Origin: Idiomarinaceae bacterium
Lineage (GTDB): Bacteria > Pseudomonadota > Gammaproteobacteria > Enterobacterales > Alteromonadaceae
DNA length: 57,868 nt
Assembly: GCA_002685255.1 (NCBI GenBank)
Contig: NYWU01000045.1
Location: 1 to 57,868, forward strand
Direction of reading: 5' to 3'
Below the pieces are notes generated by a model. It saw only the letters and a program-made list of their open reading frames with translations, was not told where the DNA came from and ran no database searches. Of this stretch, positions 53,602 through 57,868 are shown one piece after another. A program made the translations under genes and the position numbers. Numbering within the stretch: position 1 is the stretch's first letter; the number at the start of each line of letters is the position of its first letter.

Positions 53602-54984
53602 ATGAATCAACTTCAGAATAATCTCAGTATCGCCAAATTCGGCGGCACCAGCGTTGCAACTTATGACGCTATTTCCGCAGCTGTAGCCAATGTACAGCAA
53701 CAAACTCAACGTTTAATCGTAGTGGTCAGTGCCTGTGGTGGCGTGACCGACGCGCTGGTTAAAATCGCACATATGGCGAGCAATAGTGCGGATAGTTTGG
53801 CACAGATAGAGCAGCGTCATCAGACGATTCTTTCTCAAGTCTCTCGGTTGAGACAACCCCGTTTACTCTATTGGCAGACTGCGCTTGAGTGTATTCATGC
53901 TGATTTGCGTCAGCATTTAGAGGAGAGACCGGGTGAAACGTCGACGCGCTTTTCCCAATGGCGTGATCGATTGTTGAGTTTTGGGGAGCGCTGCTCAAGT
54001 TTGTTATTTTGTGCTGTGTGGGAAGAACAAACTCAAACGATGGCTGAGGTGATGACCGCTGAAACGTGGTTGGTTACTGATGAACGCTTTGGCCATGCGC
54101 GTCCGAATATGGACGCAACCCGCACCAAAACAGCTCAACAATTGCTTACCTTAAACTCGGACATTCAGTATGTCACGCAAGGGTTTATTGGCGCCACCGA
54201 AGCGGGCTTGACAACGACGTTAGGAAGAGGGGGGAGTGACTACAGCGCAGCGCTGCTTGCAGTGGCGACAGGGGCCAGTGAAGTGCAAATTTGGACCGAT
54301 GTCGCGGGCGTCTATTCCACCGATCCTCGCCTGTGTAAGGAAGCGTTCCCTATTCCAGAAATGAGCTTTGACGAAGCGGCAGAGATGGCAACTTTTGGCG
54401 CAAAAGTGCTACACCCAGCAAGCTTGATTCCCGCAATCGAGCACAATATTCCGGTTTTTGTGGGTCATAGCCAGTTTCCAGAGCGTGGCGGCACTCGACT
54501 GGTGAAAAATACCGTTTTTCGCCCTGACGTACGTGCGATTGCTGTGCGTAAAAAGCAAACGCTGATGACGGTGCATAGTATTGATATGTTCCATGCATCG
54601 GGTTTTTTGGCGAAGCTTTTTGGCATTTTCGCTAAATACGACATCAGTGTTGATTTGATTACCACATCGGAGGTGAGTATCGCCCTGACCTTGGATGAAG
54701 GCGGCAGTCAAGCCAATAACCAAGTCACTTTACCCTCGGCTGCGATTGACGAGATTGAAGCCTTCGCTCGGGTCGAGCTAGAACAGGATTTATCGTTAGT
54801 GGCACTCATCGGTAACCAAATTGGACGACAGTCCCAGCTCAGCCAGTGGGTTTTTGACGCTGTATCACCTACACCGGTGCGTATGATATGCCAAGGTGCA
54901 AGTGCTTATAACCTGTGCTTTTTAATTCCGTCATCCGATACCGATTCGGTGGTTAATCGGTTACATGAACGGATAAAGCGATAA
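53602..54984 (+). CDS. lysC: Lysine-sensitive aspartate kinase
   Basis: Monofunctional aspartokinase III-type, 460 residues (E. coli LysC 449), phosphorylating aspartate at the head of the lysine branch. It opens with IAKFGGTSVATYDAI, the kinase signature; FIGATEAGLTTTLGRGGSDYSA is the aspartate/ATP region; the C-terminal half has two ACT domains (IDMFHASGFLAKLFGIFAKY onward) for feedback. The ATG at 53602 follows AGAGGA. The frame is open upstream to 53428, but that stretch is the riboswitch and not coding. Confidence 0.95.
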   Translation: MNQLQNNLSIAKFGGTSVATYDAISAAVANVQQQTQRLIVVVSACGGVTDALVKIAHMASNSADSLAQIEQRHQTILSQVSRLRQPRLLYWQTALECIHADLRQHLEERPGETSTRFSQWRDRLLSFGERCSSLLFCAVWEEQTQTMAEVMTAETWLVTDERFGHARPNMDATRTKTAQQLLTLNSDIQYVTQGFIGATEAGLTTTLGRGGSDYSAALLAVATGASEVQIWTDVAGVYSTDPRLCKEAFPIPEMSFDEAAEMATFGAKVLHPASLIPAIEHNIPVFVGHSQFPERGGTRLVKNTVFRPDVRAIAVRKKQTLMTVHSIDMFHASGFLAKLFGIFAKYDISVDLITTSEVSIALTLDEGGSQANNQVTLPSAAIDEIEAFARVELEQDLSLVALIGNQIGRQSQLSQWVFDAVSPTPVRMICQGASAYNLCFLIPSSDTDSVVNRLHERIKR

Positions 54985-55033
54985 AGCTTAGAAAAATTCA
55001 GCTTTGGCTGATTAAAATAACCAGGGTTATGGG

Positions 55034-55039
55034 TATAAT
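55034..55039 (+). promoter_or_regulatory. Likely -10 element upstream of uppP
   Basis: A perfect TATAAT in GGGTATAATGCC, 41 bases before the uppP ATG, in the 95-base gap after lysC. The position where a -35 box should lie (about 55011-55016, ATTAAA) is a poor match. Confidence 0.45.
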
Positions 55040-55079
55040 GCCTGCGCAATTACAATAACGACGAGACGCGGGCATTTAC

Positions 55080-55880
55080 ATGGATTTTTTACACGCTATT
55101 TGGTTGGGTATTTTACAGGGAATCACAGAGTTTCTACCCATCTCTAGTTCAGCTCACCTCATATTGCTACCGGTACTGACCGGTTGGCAAGACCAGGGGG
55201 TTGCTTTTGACTTGGCTGTTCATGTTGGAACTTTACTCGCTGTAGTAGGCTATTTTCGTAAGGAAGTGAGTACGCTGTTGTTTGATGGTTTACGTTCGAT
55301 TCCTAAGGGTCGACATGTCGGTGACAGCAAACTTGCCTGGATGGTTGTAGTAGCCACGATACCCGCGTGCGTGGCAGGTTACTTCCTTATTGATTACGTC
55401 GACTCCGTATTGCGTGCTGTTGCCGTGATCATTACCACTACGGTTGTGTTTGCCATCTTACTAGCTGTGGCAGATAGGTACTGCCGTGGCGAACGCACGT
55501 TGGCGCAAATTGGCTTAAAAGACGCGCTTGTTGTTGGCCTGTTTCAAGCTATTGCACTTATTCCAGGCACTTCACGTTCGGGCTCAACGATCACGGCGGG
55601 TCTCTTTCTTGGTATGACGCGTGAGACCGCATCAAAGTTTTCATTTTTTATGGCCATCCCGATCACCGTAGCAGCTGCCACGCTTAAGTTACTGGATGTT
55701 GTCAGTGAGGACGTATTAATCGACTGGACAGCATTTGCTATCGGAACATTAGCATCATTCATCACTGCGATTACCGCTATTCATTTATTTTTGAAATGGT
55801 TAAACCAAGTCGGCATGTGGCCTTATGTTATTTATCGTTTTTTGCTGGCCGGGTACTTAGTTTGGGTTTTCTATCTGTAA
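55080..55880 (+). CDS. uppP: Undecaprenyl-diphosphatase (BacA)
   Basis: Inner-membrane enzyme recycling undecaprenyl pyrophosphate for peptidoglycan and other wall polymers, 266 residues with about eight helices. The signature segments GILQGITEFLPISSSAHL (11-28) and LIPGTSRSGSTITAGL (about 160-175) include the catalytic glutamate, serine and arginine. It sits after lysC and 32 bases before the ion channel gene. Confidence 0.96.
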   Translation: MDFLHAIWLGILQGITEFLPISSSAHLILLPVLTGWQDQGVAFDLAVHVGTLLAVVGYFRKEVSTLLFDGLRSIPKGRHVGDSKLAWMVVVATIPACVAGYFLIDYVDSVLRAVAVIITTTVVFAILLAVADRYCRGERTLAQIGLKDALVVGLFQAIALIPGTSRSGSTITAGLFLGMTRETASKFSFFMAIPITVAAATLKLLDVVSEDVLIDWTAFAIGTLASFITAITAIHLFLKWLNQVGMWPYVIYRFLLAGYLVWVFYL

Positions 55881-55912
55881 GTGTGTTTCGCTATTTAAGG
55901 TAAAACAAACGT

Positions 55913-56758
55913 ATGTATGAAGCACTAAAAGGGCGCTTAGCCACGCTAAAAAACAACCGTTTATTCGAGTTTGCGGTGATTACGGTGATCATCATCTCAG
56001 CACTGGAGATTGGTGCGAAAACATACGAACTCCCGAGCTTGGTAAATACGATGCTGGTGGGCTTGGACTGGTTCATCACTATTTTTTTCGTGGTTGAAAT
56101 TGCCATACGGTTCATCGCCGATAGCGATAAAAAGCACTTCTTTAAAAATGGCTGGAATGTGTTCGATACGCTGGTAGTCGTGGTCAGTCTCATTCCAGTG
56201 AATGACTCTGAACTTGCCTTGTTGGCTCGCCTTGTGCGTGTATTCCGAGTGCTCCGAATGATATCGATCATTCCCGAATTACGAACGCTCATCACATCCT
56301 TGCTAAAAGCACTGCCGCAGATGGGTTACGTCGTGTTGTTGATGTTCATTATCTTCTACATCTACGCTGCGCTGGGGAGCTATCTATTCAAAGATATTAA
56401 TCCGTTCCTATGGGAAAACATCGCACGTTCGATGCTCACTCTGTTCCGTGTGATGACGTTCGAAGACTGGACGGATATCCAATATGAGACGATGGAAGTC
56501 TACCCATGGAGTTGGTTGTTCTATATGACGTTCATTTTCTTGACCGCTTTTGCTTTTCTGAACATGGTGATCGGTATTGTTGTCAATGTAATGGACAAAG
56601 AAAGCCGACTTGAACTGCAAGCGTGTGAGCAAGAGCTTGAACAAAGTCGCGAGCAGCAGTTAAACGAGCAAATCGCTGGTTTACGGTCAGAGATCACCGA
56701 GTTAAAGCAGCTTATCGTCAAACAAGGTGGGCATGGAACAAGTAACGACGCCTCTTAA
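55913..56758 (+). CDS. Voltage-gated-type cation channel (BacNav-like)
   Basis: A 281-residue single-domain channel with six helices. S4 is ALLARLVRVFRVLRMISII with arginines at every third position (R106, R109, R112, R115). The pore filter is TFEDWTD (182-188), matching the place of TLESWSM in NavAb, followed by S6 FAFLNMVIGIVVNVMD. A C-terminal glutamate/glutamine-rich coiled coil (about 235-272) should help tetramer assembly. The acidic filter suggests calcium permeation; see findings. It overlaps the YgjP-like gene by 26 bases. Confidence 0.9.
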   Translation: MYEALKGRLATLKNNRLFEFAVITVIIISALEIGAKTYELPSLVNTMLVGLDWFITIFFVVEIAIRFIADSDKKHFFKNGWNVFDTLVVVVSLIPVNDSELALLARLVRVFRVLRMISIIPELRTLITSLLKALPQMGYVVLLMFIIFYIYAALGSYLFKDINPFLWENIARSMLTLFRVMTFEDWTDIQYETMEVYPWSWLFYMTFIFLTAFAFLNMVIGIVVNVMDKESRLELQACEQELEQSREQQLNEQIAGLRSEITELKQLIVKQGGHGTSNDAS

Positions 56759-57434
56759 AGTTAACATTCTGCGTAAGCCGATAAAGCATATTTATTTGCG
56801 CTTACGCTCGGCTGATGAGCTAGAGGTGAGCGCTCCTAAACGCTGTCCTCAAAAGTTTATTGATGAACTCATTGCAGAGCGGCATGACTGGATTACACAA
56901 CGTCGAGAACAGTTGCGTGATACGGCGCGCTCGCCCAGCGTGCCTTTACTCAGTACGGAGCGCGTTTTGCTCGCGGGCCACTGGTATGTGTGCCAGCCTT
57001 GCCGACGCGCTAAAGAGGCTGGCCCTGAGGCTGATTCGGCACTGTTCAACGTGACTGTACGGGGCGATAAGCGGCTGACTGAACAACACGTCGAACGACA
57101 ATTGCGCCGTTACTTAAGTGAGCGGATCACGGTGCTCCTTGCTTATTGGGAACCCATAATGGGTGTCAAAGCAGGTTGTTTCGGCATCCGCAAAATGCAT
57201 ACACGATGGGGCACTTGTAACACAAGAACCGAGAAGATTTGGCTAAGCTTTCAGTTAGTTCACTTTCCGTTAGAGCTGCTTGAGTACGTTGTTGTTCATG
57301 AGCTTACGCACTTATTTGAGCGCTACCATAACAGGCGTTTTTATGCGTTAATGGACTCATTTCTGCCGAATTGGCGTTCATTAAAACAACGTTTGAACCA
57401 TTATGAGATACCCGATTACCCCAGCGGGCAGTGA
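56733..57434 (+). CDS. YgjP-like (DUF45) zinc metalloprotease
   Basis: A 233-residue protein of the YgjP/DUF45 family, related to M48 peptidases. KMHTRWGTCNTRTEKIWLS (near residue 155) and VVHELTHLFERYHNRRFYALM (near 187) are the signature, the latter with the HExxH zinc site. The ATG at 56733, preceded by AAGGTG, is chosen over a GTG two codons earlier. Function in vivo unclear. It starts within the channel gene and ends within the LldD-like gene. Confidence 0.88.
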   Translation: MEQVTTPLKVNILRKPIKHIYLRLRSADELEVSAPKRCPQKFIDELIAERHDWITQRREQLRDTARSPSVPLLSTERVLLAGHWYVCQPCRRAKEAGPEADSALFNVTVRGDKRLTEQHVERQLRRYLSERITVLLAYWEPIMGVKAGCFGIRKMHTRWGTCNTRTEKIWLSFQLVHFPLELLEYVVVHELTHLFERYHNRRFYALMDSFLPNWRSLKQRLNHYEIPDYPSGQ

Positions 57435-57868
57435 GGATTTTAGGCAAGCTGCTAAGCGGCGTTTGCCACGTGCACTATTTGATTATATTGAGGGTGGTGC
57501 ATTTGCTGAACAAACCGCACACGCTAATGTCCATTCGTTTTCTCGCTGGCGCTTACAACAACGTGTGCTGCGTGATGTTGAACATATAAACCTTGCGGTT
57601 AATCGACTGGGCCAGCCTTATGCAGCGCCGCTTGCGCTAGGACCTGTGGGCTTAGCAGGCATGATGGCGCGTCGTGGCGAAACACAGGCATACCGAGCTG
57701 CTCAACACGAACACATTCCTTTCTGCGCATCCACCGTGTCACTGTGCGGTATTAATGAAATTCATCAGCATCGTGACACTCAACCGGCATGGTTTCAATT
57801 ATACATGATGCGCGATCGCGAATTTGTTGCACAGCTACTTGATCGCGTGCAAGCACAAGGTGTTGAAG
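57403..57868 (+). CDS. lldD: FMN-dependent alpha-hydroxy-acid dehydrogenase (start only), LldD-like
   Basis: The gene runs off the window after 155 residues. It starts MRYPITPAGSEDFRQAAKRR, then LPRALFDYIEGGAFAEQTAH, LALGPVGLAGMMARRGETQA, FCASTVSLCGINEI and PAWFQLYMMRDREF, the N-terminal half of the L-lactate dehydrogenase/glycolate oxidase family including the FMN-contacting and substrate tyrosines (Y28 and the WFQLY tyrosine). The ATG at 57403 overlaps the YgjP-like gene by 32 bases. L-lactate as substrate is likely but other 2-hydroxy acids are possible. Confidence 0.88.
   Translation, partial: MRYPITPAGSEDFRQAAKRRLPRALFDYIEGGAFAEQTAHANVHSFSRWRLQQRVLRDVEHINLAVNRLGQPYAAPLALGPVGLAGMMARRGETQAYRAAQHEHIPFCASTVSLCGINEIHQHRDTQPAWFQLYMMRDREFVAQLLDRVQAQGVE

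Noticed and set aside
1-57868. Search for CRISPR arrays, insertion sequences, tRNA or rRNA genes and prophage genes.
   Set aside because: None was seen; coding content is chromosomal housekeeping and regulation throughout.

Overview
The window looks like a contiguous piece of a gammaproteobacterial chromosome, most likely an Alteromonadales relative (Idiomarinaceae-like). This is inferred from moderate GC, from proteins very close to E. coli SucA, GlnS, Fur, SeqA and BamC, and from gene clusters familiar in that class: sdhB-sucABCD, ybfF/seqA-pgm with ybfE-fldA-fur, hda-yfgD-bepA-perM-bcp-dapA-bamC-purC, and yffB-dapE. I saw no insertion sequence, prophage, CRISPR array, rRNA or tRNA. Coding density is high and no gap without a gene exceeds about 300 bases.

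Layout. 1-7087: end of succinate dehydrogenase, then sucA, sucB (with two lipoyl domains), sucC and sucD, with hairpins between sdhB/sucA and sucB/sucC and a strong bidirectional terminator after sucD. 7113-8123: a lipoprotein alpha/beta hydrolase. 8263-11354: an acyl-CoA dehydrogenase, an APH-type kinase and a short-chain dehydrogenase, a likely 4-hydroxyacyl-CoA degradation operon. 11355-15046: an unknown membrane-anchored protein, two unknown small membrane proteins and the 5-oxoprolinase genes pxpABC. 15105-20315: glnS, then a minus-strand series (ybfF; DUF2788, ybfE, fldA, fur, a saccharopine dehydrogenase-like gene). 20417-25863: seqA-pgm, an MFS transporter, and DUF2066-hda. 25856-33777: DUF2069, wrbA-like, yfgD, a TlpA-like lipoprotein, bepA, perM, bcp, dapA, bamC, purC. 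33798-36589: minus-strand run DUF2897-like, an M15 peptidase, dapE, yffB and a degenerate EIIA-like protein. 36804-40722: yfbV, a CbiM-like permease, xthA, DUF3392, a patatin, a Sel1-repeat protein. 40776-46280: an overlapping operon of hybrid sensor kinase, MoxR ATPase, VWA protein, cardiolipin synthase-like PLD and DUF2256. 46277-53372: a DUF885 lipoprotein, a beta-propeller diguanylate cyclase, an alcohol dehydrogenase and a membrane diguanylate cyclase. 53372-54984: a lysine riboswitch and lysC. 55080-57868: uppP, a voltage-gated-type ion channel, a YgjP-like protease and the start of an LldD-like dehydrogenase.

Functional links. dapA, dapE and riboswitch-controlled lysC all serve lysine/meso-diaminopimelate synthesis and so, with uppP and possibly the M15 peptidase, the cell wall. 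seqA and hda both restrain initiation of replication, and a consensus DnaA box lies upstream of the hda transcription unit. BamC and BepA both act in outer-membrane protein assembly. The most interesting signals are the lysine riboswitch with a readable ribosome-site sequestration switch that starts inside the preceding stop codon, the ACAD/APH/SDR operon, the sensor kinase-MoxR-VWA-PLD operon, a channel with a calcium-type selectivity filter, an EIIA-like protein without its catalytic histidines, a peroxiredoxin with a single cysteine, and the purC terminator embedded in an opposing small gene.
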